Below are positions 1-11,339 of a stretch of DNA of 64,000 bases, piece after piece. Positions within the stretch are counted from its first letter, which is position 1; the number at the start of each line of letters is the position of its first letter. Source of the stretch: Magicicada septendecula (taxonomy: Eukaryota; Arthropoda; Insecta; Hemiptera; Cicadidae); contig CM068367.1 of the NCBI GenBank assembly GCA_034769895.1, positions 318,927,986 to 318,991,985 on the forward strand. The letters are read 5' to 3'. The notes beneath the pieces are model-generated. The model made no database searches. It was not told the DNA's origin and saw nothing but the letters and a program-made list of their open reading frames with translations. The translations under genes were made by a program, and so were the position numbers.

Positions 1-863
1 TGAAATACAAATCTAAAACGAATAACAACTTTCAATTACAAGCTCATATTAGAAAAAGCGTTTTCATGTATATTATGAGTTAATTTTTTTATTGTAACTA
101 CAGTAAGTCAGTTTTTTAATAAAAAAATACGGACTTCATAAAAAAACCGATTACTATTCTGAATATAATAAAGTTGTATAATGAATTTACTCATAATTCT
201 GTAAAGTGTAATTGTTTCTCAAACTATTTCGCTAGTTCAGCAATAAATAATGACTTAAATGCCGCCGACATATTTAACCAACTGTGTGAACAAAAATTTG
301 GGGTGGCGTAATCCAAAAAATAAATTCGCAGCGTAACTCCAATAAAGTAGCCGTTAGAATTGTCAATCCAAGTTAAAAGTTACAAGATCTTTATCAGAAT
401 TTTACGAGACAGGACAATCGAAACTGAATCTGCTTGTTATCTTGGCTTGCAAGTCACAATTCGCAGTCTTTCCCCCACCTTTTCCTCATATAACTACATC
501 GTAAAAAAAACAACCTGATGGTAATCTCTTTTAGCCAGGAGGTTGGTTAGAAACGAGTCCAACTTTTCTGTTTTGCTTTTTTTTCTCCTTTCCCTCTACC
601 TGCCATGTTTGGGATATGCCTGTAATGGCCGTACGTTGCTTTATTATGTATGCCTTGAAAATAATGTTAATAAAAAGGAAATAACAAGGGCATTGTGGAA
701 AGGTGGAGTATAACCATTAAGATGGCTATGGATTAACGTTTGAATTTATTATCAAGCGACTATCGACCATTTAGCCTTCAGCGTTTATACTTCATTCTTT
801 TTTCTGCAACGTACATTCTTTTATCATGCTTAGCCGTGTTTTAATGAAATAATTTTATTTGTA

Positions 864-864
<1 letters not shown>
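1..864. other. AT-rich DNA, nothing recognised
   Basis: No coding, RNA or element signature seen. Short homopolymer runs only; open frames are short and unlike any family I know. It ends at the CT microsatellite. Confidence 0.5.

Positions 865-946
<82 letters not shown>
865..946. repeat. (TCTG)n-(CT)n microsatellite
   Basis: A few GTCT units pass into an uninterrupted CT tract of about 65 bp. Simple-sequence repeat with no coding potential. Confidence 0.97.
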
Positions 947-950
<4 letters not shown>

Positions 951-1558
951 CTACCTACATTCCAGTTTAGATTTCTATATTTCCATATCTGTTATGTTGT
1001 TTTAAGTTTTTTGTCATTAAAGTATTCACTTGGGCGAGTCTATCAAACTAATTAAAAGCAAAGATCCCATTGTTTTTATAAGAAATCAATAAACATAAAC
1101 GATGCTTTGAGAAGCCGGTAAGGTCACACAAAAGTCATGAACCATACGTTACTCAGTCTGTTCTGGCGTTGTTTTTGCGTTCCAAGATATTACTTGAAAT
1201 ATTATATAATATTTAAATGTGCCGTATACAAGTGATATTGACATGCATGCACGCGTTCTCGTCTCCCAGACCTCAACAAACGGACGCAGACCCGTGTGAG
1301 TTTCACTGGTCACGACCTTTCTGTAAGATACGAATTATTAATAAAGCAGCCTTTGACAGATATAATGAGTTAACAATGGCCTGTAAATTAATTAAAATCA
1401 TTTATAAACCGCCTTATTTACTTACCGAGGAACACTACACAAGAGTGTTTAAGACACCGGTAAAGACGTATTCAAATTGTTAATGCATCACTTGCATAAA
1501 GTAAACCAGACTTTTATTGAACATTAGTCTTTAAGATGTGCTGCTGGAAAAGTATACC
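947..1558. other. Unrecognised DNA with a weak open frame
   Basis: An 88-codon open frame (1217-1483, plus) lies here. It has no recognisable motif, is A/T-biased in its second half, and has no visible splice or promoter context. I treat it as chance. The rest is unremarkable up to the GT tract. Confidence 0.4.
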
Positions 1559-1570
1559 ATGTGTGTGTGT

Positions 1571-1637
<67 letters not shown>

Positions 1638-1646
1638 TGTGTGTGA
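1559..1646. repeat. (GT)n microsatellite
   Basis: Nearly pure GT repeat of about 85 bp with single ACGT and GCGC interruptions, then a short GA-rich tail. Confidence 0.97.
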
Positions 1647-4563
1647 GAATGAGAGAGGGGGGGAATTAAAATCCACTAGTTTTATCATTTGAACAACGGC
1701 GATAACAAACGTCTGTTCTACAATTCATTTAGCCTACAGTGTTTTACTTTCGATAAGTGGATGAAAATTCTAATGAAAGATAAAAGACTAGAAACAGCTG
1801 GTATTTTTCGGGTCGTCAACATGAAAAATCAAGATCGTGAAGGATCCGTTGAAGAGGAGACCTGTGCAGGAGTTTAAGGCAATTTTGTTGAGAATTAGAT
1901 TGTACACAGATTCTTTTCCTGTGCCTAATAGTCCGCTCTTCCTGTGCTCTGCTGTAGCCTATACTTAGTTTCAGCGGATACTGTGAAGGTATATAATTTA
2001 TTGAAATCATTAACGCTTTTTTTATCAAGACCGTCATCAAGACCGTCGTCAAGAAGGAAAACCGAAGTCGCGTACATAGCCTATAGCCCACGGAGTCTTC
2101 GACACCGAAAGAGACAGCAAACGAAACATAAACATACTTCGGATACCCTAAACTAACTCGATACAGGCGTTCAATTTAACTTTCTTCATTTTACCCTGCT
2201 AAGAAGGAATGTTGATTACAGTGTGAATAAGGATCTTCAGAAAGTAGCAAGGCGCTAAAATGGCAACCTGTACAACCTGTAATATACGAGACGGAATGTA
2301 ACAAGTTAACATCGAGTTGGCAGTTAACAAAATCGTGCAACTACGGTATCACTCTTCGTATGACACGTATGTTACTTGTACGAAACACCATGACATCCTT
2401 CACATTCATTCGCTGTTAAGATATACTCCTCAGATATTGTGAATGACGTAACCAGAAAATACATAGAGCAGAAATACTTTAAGCGTAGGATACACAATAA
2501 AGAACCTCTGTGATTTTTGTTATAATTATTTTCAGATAATATATTCAGTTTCTAATCGGAGAATTTTTATAAGCGTATTTTTAGTAGACTTTTTCGCAAT
2601 ACCTACTGTAGTCCGCATTACTTTTAAAGTAGGCCTATTCGTAACAACACATGATCGCATGCTAGCAACTGTAATTTCCGACTGAATTTACAAAAACAAA
2701 ACGAAAGAAAGAAATTTATCAGCAAAAACAGTATCGTTATGTATTTTAATTAATACTGATAACAGTATAGATTGTCCAACATAAGAAACCGTAAGCAGTT
2801 ATTTATTATACGTAAGGTCAAGAATCCTTTTGTATTAGCCTATATTAATCATTATACAGTTCAGTTAAATAAAATTCTCTGAATCTAAGTGATAAGCAGA
2901 TTCAATTAAGGCCGAGAATTACATTTGCTAGTTGAACAACTCTACTGAAATGTGACATTTTAGCCGGTAGATGAACCCGATAAAACGTAGCATCTTCTAA
3001 CGAAGATACTAACAAAACGGTCACGGCCACGGCGGTGAGAGGCTGAGAATTAAATAAAGACATGCGATCAACATTAAGGAGCCGTGACACGTGTCCGGAA
3101 AACGTGACCGTGTAGAAACTGGAGCTTCACATTCGTGAGATGACACGAGGATAAGGCTCTAGATAAAGTATCTATGTAAACACAAATACCAGCATACTTA
3201 GGATTGATGTCTTGCTTGTGCTACGAGTAAAATCTGCGCGGTCTCTATTTTCTTAAAAAAGACTGACGAAACTGGAAATCTAAATAGAAAAAGTTCTCTG
3301 AGAATGGGACTTTCTATAATTCAAATTTTGATCTAAAAGTAATAGGCGATACTATAGTTCCTTGATGCAAGAAGGATCAGTGAGAAATATTTGTCAGAAA
3401 TAATCCGTTAAGATCCTGCCCATTATAAGATGTGAATGGTAGGTGTTGCACTAACTTAATATCAAGTACATTACATTGTAATGCATTCTAGACAAATCGA
3501 ATTAAAAATAGAGAAGAAAAAAAGAGCGTCGGATTGATTTAATAACTATCAATAGGAACTTGCCAAGTCGTTGGGTCAATGGTTACAGGTGTTAAAAGGA
3601 GTTTTAAAGTAAATGTATAATTAAGAAGAGGTTTCTGGACAAGTGGCGGAAAATGCCAAGAAATAATGAACTATAGCCTAATATTATTGCACCTGTACGC
3701 CTATGTCTAGTTATTTCTTAGGCCTATGTCTAGTCAGGCTTATGCCTATGTAGTTATTTCTAAACCCCCTGATGATTTTACAGAAATACCTATTTAAACA
3801 AGTAACTTAGTTAAATTTATTTCTAACATGAATTTATTAAGAATTAAACAGATGAAAAATGATACTTTGTAAGTTTATGGAACTGCGTCATTCACATATT
3901 AAATAAAGTGTACCGAACTGCTGGCTGGGTAGGCAGAGTGTATGCGACGCGGGGCGTTCGTTGCAGACGAGAGTGTACTGAGGTATGTAAGTTGATGATG
4001 GGTTACAGAAACGCTGGCGGCTGCAGCCCGTACGTTACTGGTTGTGGCGTGCGCTCGTGCATGCGTGCTTGCGTGTTTACACCCCTCACACCCACATAGA
4101 AATATTCGAAAAGTTTTTTCTATATTTTTTTTATCCGTCTCATGTAACTATCAGTCAGTTATCTCACCAGTTTTTGTGTTTAATACCTCTGCTGTCAAAT
4201 GAGCACGCACCACAGTGATACCGTCACCTAGAGAGAGTTTCAAGTTGACCGTCTTGACTGTGAATTTTAATTTTTCTCGTATTACTACAAAAAAAAAAAG
4301 GTTTAAATTTTACATCTTAAACTTTTAAAAGTCACAGTAGATGAAACTCTCTATCTTGATTGTAAAACTAATTATAATTTTAAAAATTGTTTAAATTGAA
4401 ACAAACAACTAATACTTTACTAAAACAAAAAGGTCAAGTAATATCTGCTTTCATCTTTTGCCTCTATAAATGCTCTCTTGCATCTATACTAAGGGATAAT
4501 ACATTGAGGATAAGAAATTAATGATTAAATTTTATCGAGTTTATTTATAATGTGACCTCTGAG
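1647..4563. other. Unrecognised intergenic or intronic DNA
   Basis: No family recognised. Short open frames at 1689-1877, 1816-2091 and 2902-3090 overlap in opposite frames or lack motifs. Three copies of a 12-mer (core AAGACCGTC) lie at about 2027-2058. TAGGCCTA palindromes sit at 2630 and 3719. A GC-rich patch at about 3910-4085 carries a good splice-donor-like site (GAG|GTATGT) near 3980 but no supported exon. Confidence 0.4.
3699..3763. repeat. Short tandem repeat, three units of about 22 bp
   Basis: Three imperfect tandem units start at 3699, 3722 and 3744, each beginning GCCTATG. Units one and three share TAGTTATTTCT. The unit contains the TAGGCCTA-type motif that is abundant through the window. 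Confidence 0.7.
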
Positions 4564-4614
<51 letters not shown>

Positions 4615-4626
4615 TTCTCTCTCTCC
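4564..4626. repeat. (CT)n microsatellite
   Basis: CT repeat of about 60 bp with a CCCTTT interruption near its 3' end. Confidence 0.96.
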
Positions 4627-5421
4627 GTTTTTCAGCCAGATAGCTAATATCACAATATAGTTCTAGGTACAAAATCTAACAGAAAAGGAACAATTTTAAA
4701 ATGTCTTGTATTGAAAAAATTTTAATTAGCACCGAATTTTCGAAGTAAGAAACGATGTACGATATATCAGTTTCAATTGCGTACAATTAGGCCTAACACT
4801 TAGTTTAAATATGGCCGTATTTGGTTTACAATAACGTCGTACTTGAAGTTAGTAAAAGATTAGCAACGCCTGCATCCGCGCGCGTGCTCGGTCGTCTGTT
4901 GTATTTTAAGTTACGGTTTCCAAGCGGTCTCAAACAGGTTTACACGTTCCACGTTCGCTGGCCGGAATGACTCGTGACGTGTGTGAGGATGTCGAAGAAA
5001 CAGCATAAATTTCTAGAAAAATCTGTAAACACGTATTAGTATTTTACCACGCTACAAATACTAATAAGCTATCCTCAATTCAACACACGATTCAATTAGA
5101 TAGTACGCTGAAGCGGAATCCTTTCCATTAACTCTATGTAGATCTCTTCTGCGTTTCAGGCAAAGGCAGAAAAGATAATTATATTATGAAACGTTTATGG
5201 AAAACCGGCGCAGCCTACATGATGTTGAAGCACCGGAAGCCTGTAGCCACTCCGTAAATTCATTATCAGCCACTAATATGCAAACTAATGTGACGCTATA
5301 TTACGTATTCAAATTTATGCTGGTTAAAATTCATTTGAAAATCTCCCACCGAGTCTTTCTTGGTTGACTAATTTGAATAAAGCATTATATCGTACATAGT
5401 GTCAAGAATAAGAAAAACTAA

Positions 5422-5425
<4 letters not shown>
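4627..5425. other. Unrecognised DNA
   Basis: No gene or element recognised. There is a CG-rich patch (about 4875-4990) with GCGCGCG and several TGACG-like words. TAGGCCTA occurs at 4788. Confidence 0.4.

Positions 5426-5498
<73 letters not shown>
5426..5498. repeat. (CA)n microsatellite
   Basis: Pure ACAC repeat of about 70 bp. Confidence 0.97.
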
Positions 5499-5501
<3 letters not shown>

Positions 5502-5774
5502 CAACGCTTATTAACGGCAGCAAAACTGTGTTCTTATAAAACTTCATTTGCCGTCATTCACCAGCAGCGCAGCAGAAGTTTCTCCATTTAAATGTCTGGC
5601 ATTCAGAACAGAGGCTGTCGTCTCGTCTCGCCGGTACCGCAACTGAAATAAACTAATTATTTCTCCCACACAGGAGGTAATTATATCGGGCGATTATGGA
5701 AATTCGTTTTATCCTGTTCGATTTATTTTAATAACATTAATTGCAAAGTACCCCTCAAACGCTTAATACAGGTA

Positions 5775-5808
5775 CTCGGCGTACAAGCTGGCTTGTGAAC
5801 ACGCCGAG
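5775..5808. other. Imperfect hairpin
   Basis: Outer arms CTCGGCGT and ACGCCGAG and inner arms ACAAG and CTTGT are perfect complements, with a CTGG loop and a GAAC bulge. The stem is too short for a microRNA precursor, and nothing shows that it is transcribed. Confidence 0.5.
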
Positions 5809-6621
5809 GGCAGTTTGTAGCCAATGGCTTCTAATTACAGATAATCCTCGCGCTCGTCTTGTCACGAATTGATCTTAAGCTTTGAAATACCGTATCTTCG
5901 CGTTGAACAAAATAAGAAGTTAAACAAAACCACTTTCCAAATTACAGCATATTCTCATAGTTCTAATATGTTTTATTCGGCGTCTATACTTATCCAGTAC
6001 CTACGAGCTATCCTCACCAATCCGGAAGCATTTTGAAAATGTGTGGTTTTCGGACCACACACGCGGGCGCGCGCGCTTTTTTTTAGCCAATTAAATAAAC
6101 ATATTTATAAAAAACGATATCTTATCCCTTTCCACCGTCCTTCTTAAACGGATTTCACATAGATATAGCACTTAAAAACAGTACCAACTCGCTTCTTGAT
6201 CTAAAAAATATTTTAATCAACGACAAAATAATGGAACAAAAGGAAATGTGGAAAAGACATCTTGACATAACGAACAGTAACAGAATAGTCGACCCCCTAT
6301 AACCTAAGGGGGAGATGATCTGTAGTTTGTAGACGTAGGAAGCTCGAACAGGCCACTAGGCCTACATTCTATGAAAGGGAAGAAGAAGACGAAAAGCTCA
6401 TTTGTCTGCCTTATTATCACTTTCTAACTCTTTTATGGTACAACACTAACACGTAATTACACACCATGAAACCAAACTGGAATTTTATCAACCTCGTGAA
6501 AACCCCTCGCTTCGGCAGAGCTATTTACATTTTTGCAAGCTGGAGTTTACTGCAATCATAACGCGGTTTGCGGTACCTGACATCAATCGGTAACCAACTG
6601 TCAATCTGTAGGTAGGCACGA

Positions 6622-6657
6622 GACGTCACGTGTGAAAATAAAGTCAAATTGACGTCA
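6622..6657. promoter_or_regulatory. CRE / E-box cluster
   Basis: GACGTCACGTG (6622-6632) joins a CRE core to a CACGTG E-box. A perfect palindromic CRE, TGACGTCA, lies at 6650-6657, followed by CG-rich sequence to about 6690. These are known binding words for CREB/ATF and bHLH factors. No transcript start or gene is attached, so function is a guess. Confidence 0.3.
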
Positions 6658-9161
6658 GCGCATGTCGCGCGGGGAAATTTTATTGAGCCCTGTTCCGGCG
6701 AAATACAAATGTCGCATCATTTAGAAACTGTACGCTTTTCTTTCGTATAATATTCCCGTGTATCATTCATATTTCTGTGAGATTTTACGTTTTACACTGC
6801 ACACACAAAGACTGAATTTGAAATGTCACATTTAACTGTAATGTGCAAAAGATGGAGAAGTAAAATATTGTAATGCAAATTCGGTAAAAGATGGACGAGA
6901 AACGTGAAAGCCAGTAACGGACCACGATATATGGCTTATGGAACAACAGCCATCAAAGGACATTGGTAAACCTACAATATTACATGAAGTTTTGATACCG
7001 AACGTGTGTGTGCGTGCATTCGCATGCGCGCACGAAAAAACCACCCGACAGGCGATTATTCGAATGGTTCACGTCCTGCTGAAAATGATCTGATCGTTCA
7101 TTAAAATCTATTTCGATAAAATATTTTGTGTCCTCAACAAAGTAATAGTACATTACTTTTTTTTTGTGTAGTTTATAAAAAAAGCTCACAACTGTAATTA
7201 CTGGGACAAGCGTAGCGTTACGGAAGGAAGTCACAGCCGCAGCAGATACGATTGTGAATGTGTGTATGTAATAGGTACAAATGATATAATTTAGTAATTT
7301 TCCAAGGCACGTGGGCGGTAAGAGGAAAACGCTTTGGTCGCATTGTCCTGCGCTGTTCACACTGGTAAATTCTCACGCGCATTGTCATTATTTAATGGCG
7401 CTTTTTGTTTTTTTTTTTACACCGTTTCAGTTCGTTCATAACTTACAAAGGAGCCAGACGTGTACTCGCGGTAGACTGTTATGTGACAAAAAAAATAAAT
7501 AAATGAAAATAAGTGAAGTATTCATACACTGATTAGCGACTTTGTTTATACAGTGATGAATCCACTTTTACGGGTCGTCGTAGAAGGATCTTGTACGCAA
7601 ACGATTATCAGTAAAAAGCAATTTTTTAACGTTTAACCTACGTCCAAAGTAAAAAAATTCTTGCTTACTACTTCAGGCATAACCATGAACATAGTTTATT
7701 CCGATCCCTTCATGTCTTACTCTCCTTCTGAGAACTGGTAACGTAAGCAGCGAATCTGAAAGTAAGAAACTTTCTAACGCCTCAAAAACAGAAAACTCCA
7801 CAGCTATTTCATGAATGAAATCGTCCTCCATGAAGATACGAGAGAAGACCTCTTTGGTAGTGCATTCTTCATAGGTTATTGTGTATCAAACAGGAGAACC
7901 TGAAGTTTCTCGGACTCGGAAGCCTGGCTAGGATACATGGGACATCCGTACCGTACAGAAAAATCGTGGATCCTCTACGGCTCGTCTCAGGTACTCTACG
8001 GCGAAATGAACTGGTCCCCGTGAAAGAAACCACTCACTCATAGTGTCAAAAGCAACGCTACGTGGACTCATAGATTAAACATCAATTTTAATATGACAAA
8101 AAAAAACATTAAAAGAAAATTCAACTTAAATCCTAACAATAATAAAAAGTAAAATAAAAGAATAATTTTTTTTTAATTGACAACCTGCAGTTTACAGTCT
8201 ACACCCATAAAGGGGTATTAATTAAGCATATGTGATAAGAGTTAGGCTTGTAAGGAAAATCACTCACCGACGTTTCAACTTATAGAAAGACTAAATATAT
8301 AAATACATAGCCTATATAGATATGGTTTGTAAGTGCTTCAGCTCAAATATAGACTTAACGTTATACGTACTTTTTACGTAACACTGATTTTTTGATTTTT
8401 CAATAGCAAATTTTATTGATAACTAAAACAGCAAATTCGAAAAACTGATGTGCCGGATTGTAATATTTTGTACACAAGCAATCGCTTTTCGGTGATAAGC
8501 ACAAACGTATGGACGCAGAGGACGCTTTCTTTCGCATGCATACGATGATGTATATCATTTTTACACAATACTAGAATTTCTCGTTTATGCGTCCGAACCA
8601 GATCCGGCAGAGTACCAGTACCACGCCCATTATTCGACAAGTCCCACGCACCGCTACATTAACACCTAGATAGCAATATCTGAAAAAAACACGTTCACTT
8701 ATGATGCGAGTCCCCTGTCTGAATCTCGTAAGATATGATCTGTTCCCTTCGTATCATTTCGTTACTTAAACTTAATTTCATAGGTTTTACAAAAAAAAAA
8801 ATCGGTGAAAAAGTGACCGGCATACGCAATTATCTTTATCCGAGTACAGGCGCATAAAATAAGTAACATTCTATCAATCCACATTGTATTTCTTATCTGT
8901 TTACAGTACGATGGTAAAAAATAAAATAAAATTTATCCGACTCCTAATTTATGGTTTAGTATATAAATACAAGTCTACTTTAATCAACAACTATTATTTT
9001 AAATGTTAACGCTTGGAATATCAGTGTAACGTGTTACATGAAACTGTATCACGCGTGAGCGTGTGTATTAAAGTTAGATTTATTAAAAACCTGTAGGCCT
9101 GTATTAAAATATAAATAATGTAATTATTTTATTTAAACGTAATAAGAAAGTTCTTTAATAT

Positions 9162-9476
9162 TTTATTTAATATTTAAATTGTTTTACCTCAAAATATGTT
9201 TACTCTTTTTGGAACATGTTTCGGGACTCCTATTGTTCCCATCCCCAGCCATCTTAATTTAAGATCCAAATTCCAAAATTCATATGGCTGAGGATGGGAA
9301 CAACAGGAGTACCGAAAACATTTTCCAAATAAGGATAAACATATCTTGAGGTAAAACAATTTAAATATAAGATCCAAAATTCAGATGGCACAGGATGGGA
9401 ACAATAGGAGTCCCGAAACATGTTCCAAATAAGGATAAACATATTTTGTGGTAAAACAATTTAAATATTAAATAAA
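9162..9476. mobile_element. Foldback / MITE-like element
   Basis: A 315-bp unit bounded by near-perfect inverted termini: about 37 bp starting TTTATTTAATATTTAAATTG on the left, with one mismatch in the right arm. Inside, a block of about 75 bp (cores GGATGGGAACAA and AAGGATAAACATAT) occurs three times: inverted at about 9184-9255 and direct at about 9283-9356 and 9384-9457. The outer copies make one long hairpin with the third copy as an insert or partial duplication. There is no coding capacity. Short open frames on the minus strand are shadows of the repeat. Non-autonomous DNA element or foldback repeat; superfamily unknown. Both ends sit in AT-rich sequence, so a target duplication cannot be distinguished. 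Confidence 0.8.
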
Positions 9477-11140
9477 TTATATATGCATCAATAAACTGAC
9501 TGTAGCGAAAAATGTTTGAAAATATATATATATATATCCAGTACTATTTTATACAAAATACCATAATAAAAAATTATATTCTAAACAATGTGAATGGTTA
9601 ATTTTTATTTCAATTTTCAAGTCACGATTTTTGTAGAACAAGCACGATTCGATGAAGCACGTTCATTTCATTTCTTTTGCTTGTTTTTTTAATTTTTTCA
9701 CCGATAGCATGAAGTAAAAAAATTTATCTGCTGCAAGATTAGATTGATGCACTTAAAATTTTGGCTCGCGTCTTGTCCGTTAATAGGGTCATAAACCAAA
9801 CACTGCCTCCCTGTGTCTACGGAAAGCGTTTTAATGTATACCACAGTTCCGTGGACAATAAATTGTCAGCCGATACGGTACTGTTGTCCACAGTGACAAA
9901 GAAAGTTCTACGATACAAGGTTCAGGGGTAGTGACATCCTAAGTACGCGTACTAAGGGAAAAGTAACGTATTTTTTTACCACTGCTGTTTAGATATAGTC
10001 CATATCTAGTCCTGTTAATAATTAATTATACAACAATAAGAATGTTTTTTAACACAGGGATCGATTTTAATATGGCTATATAACAACGAAAGTGGCAAAA
10101 ATTGCAGAAAACTTTGGTTTAAGAAAAATGTGAATTCTAAGATAGGTTATGTTAGACCAAAATTATTGAGTAGTATCTTTACGTCATGTATTTAGTGCGA
10201 GCCAGATTTCTGCGTAGTCCAACTCATTCGACAATATGTCACATCCCATTAATTTTAGTCTGGATAAACTCCAGAAAGTGGTTGCAAAAATTTGCCTATT
10301 TATCTGTCACTGCAAAGGAGACATTGGTACTTCATTCTTGTGAACACGAAATAAACGTGCTGCTTGGAGCCATACTAATATAAACCGCATAGTTACAACT
10401 GTTCTACACCTACTTAATTTTGAACAAAAATTTTTTAGTTCAAGCTGACTACAATTAGTTACGGTAAGTCCATTCAGCAACAGGAAACTTAGATCTGATT
10501 TCCGTGTAACATATTTTTACCACTACTCCGCGTAACTTCTTTTACATATGCACGATAAACGTACTGTACCAGACATCGCTTGGCGAGCGTAAATCTGTCA
10601 ATCGAACGGCTCCTACACACTTTGTGATAGTGAAAAGAGAATAAAGTGACTCTACAAGACCCAAGGTGTGTGGCACCTGTTGGTGGACCGAGTATACTAT
10701 CTGAAGAAAAATCGCTTTAGCTTCGTAGACAAAAGTTTTAAAACCCTCATTCTCTATTCACAAAGAGGCGAAATGTTGGGTCTCTCTAGCCACTAGTGAA
10801 GCCCTTGTTCCCGGCAGGGATCTCGAAGACGTGGCGTTGCCGCTTTAAGCGGACCTATCGTGGAACCACACCTTGCCTACCTAACTTGCTTCAAGATAAC
10901 AGCATTCCCTGACGAGTTTTGACACATCGTGAGCCATGGTGGTTTCGGGAAGAGACCATCATTGATCTTCAAATACAACCATACTCCGTACTTCCAGAGA
11001 TCCGCTGTGTGAGCAGCCCTACAATCACAGTAACGTCTCTTACACAGTAGGCTTACACAGCAACTACGTTGTTATAGCTGAGTAAGAGTTTCATACAGAG
11101 TGTATGATTGCCACACTACCTCGCAAGGTACACCGTCTGC
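9477..11140. other. Unrecognised DNA
   Basis: AT-rich to about 10.5 kb, then more mixed composition (10560-11100). A short (TA)n run lies at about 9522-9537. An open frame at 10186-10383 has no motif. No family seen. Confidence 0.4.
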
Positions 11141-11339
11141 CGTATCATCTTACACACATCTCTTACACACTCCGTCACACGTTTACCATATCATCACATA
11201 TCTCTTGCACACTGCGTCACACGTTTGCCGTATCATCTTTCACGCATTTCTTACACACTCTGTCACACGTTTCCCATATCATCACACATCTCTTACACAC
11301 TCAGTCACACGTTTGCCGTATCATCACACATCGTCTCTA
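11141..11339. repeat. Minisatellite of alternating 46/42-bp units
   Basis: Units at 11141-11186 (46), 11187-11228 (42), 11229-11274 (46), 11275-11316 (42) and a partial at 11317-11339. Each begins CRTATCATC and ends GTCACACGTTTNC, so odd and even units form an 88-bp higher-order dimer. The repeat happens to lack stops in all three plus frames, which gives overlapping open frames at 11100-11480, 11104-11340 and 11108-11353. Because neither 46 nor 88 is divisible by three, these frames cannot encode a constant peptide repeat and I do not call them genes. Confidence 0.9.

Larger units (their letters stand above)
5499..9161. other. Unrecognised DNA with scattered regulatory-like patches
   Basis: No coding homology. 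5640-5760 is rich in homeodomain-type cores (TAAT, ATTA, TTTATT). A small hairpin lies at 5775-5808 and a CRE/E-box cluster at 6622-6657. A run GCGGGCGCGCGCGC is near 6064. Open frames at 6832-7044, 6980-7360, 7311-7502 and 8413-8640 show no motif and overlap in conflicting frames. Confidence 0.4.

Noticed and set aside
3908..4099. Cysteine-rich 63-codon open frame in a GC-rich patch
   Set aside because: No signal peptide or known cysteine spacing; GC-rich composition explains the Cys and Arg content.
5775..5808. Hairpin considered as a microRNA precursor
   Set aside because: The stem has only 13 paired bases with a bulge, well short of a pre-miRNA of about 60 nt.
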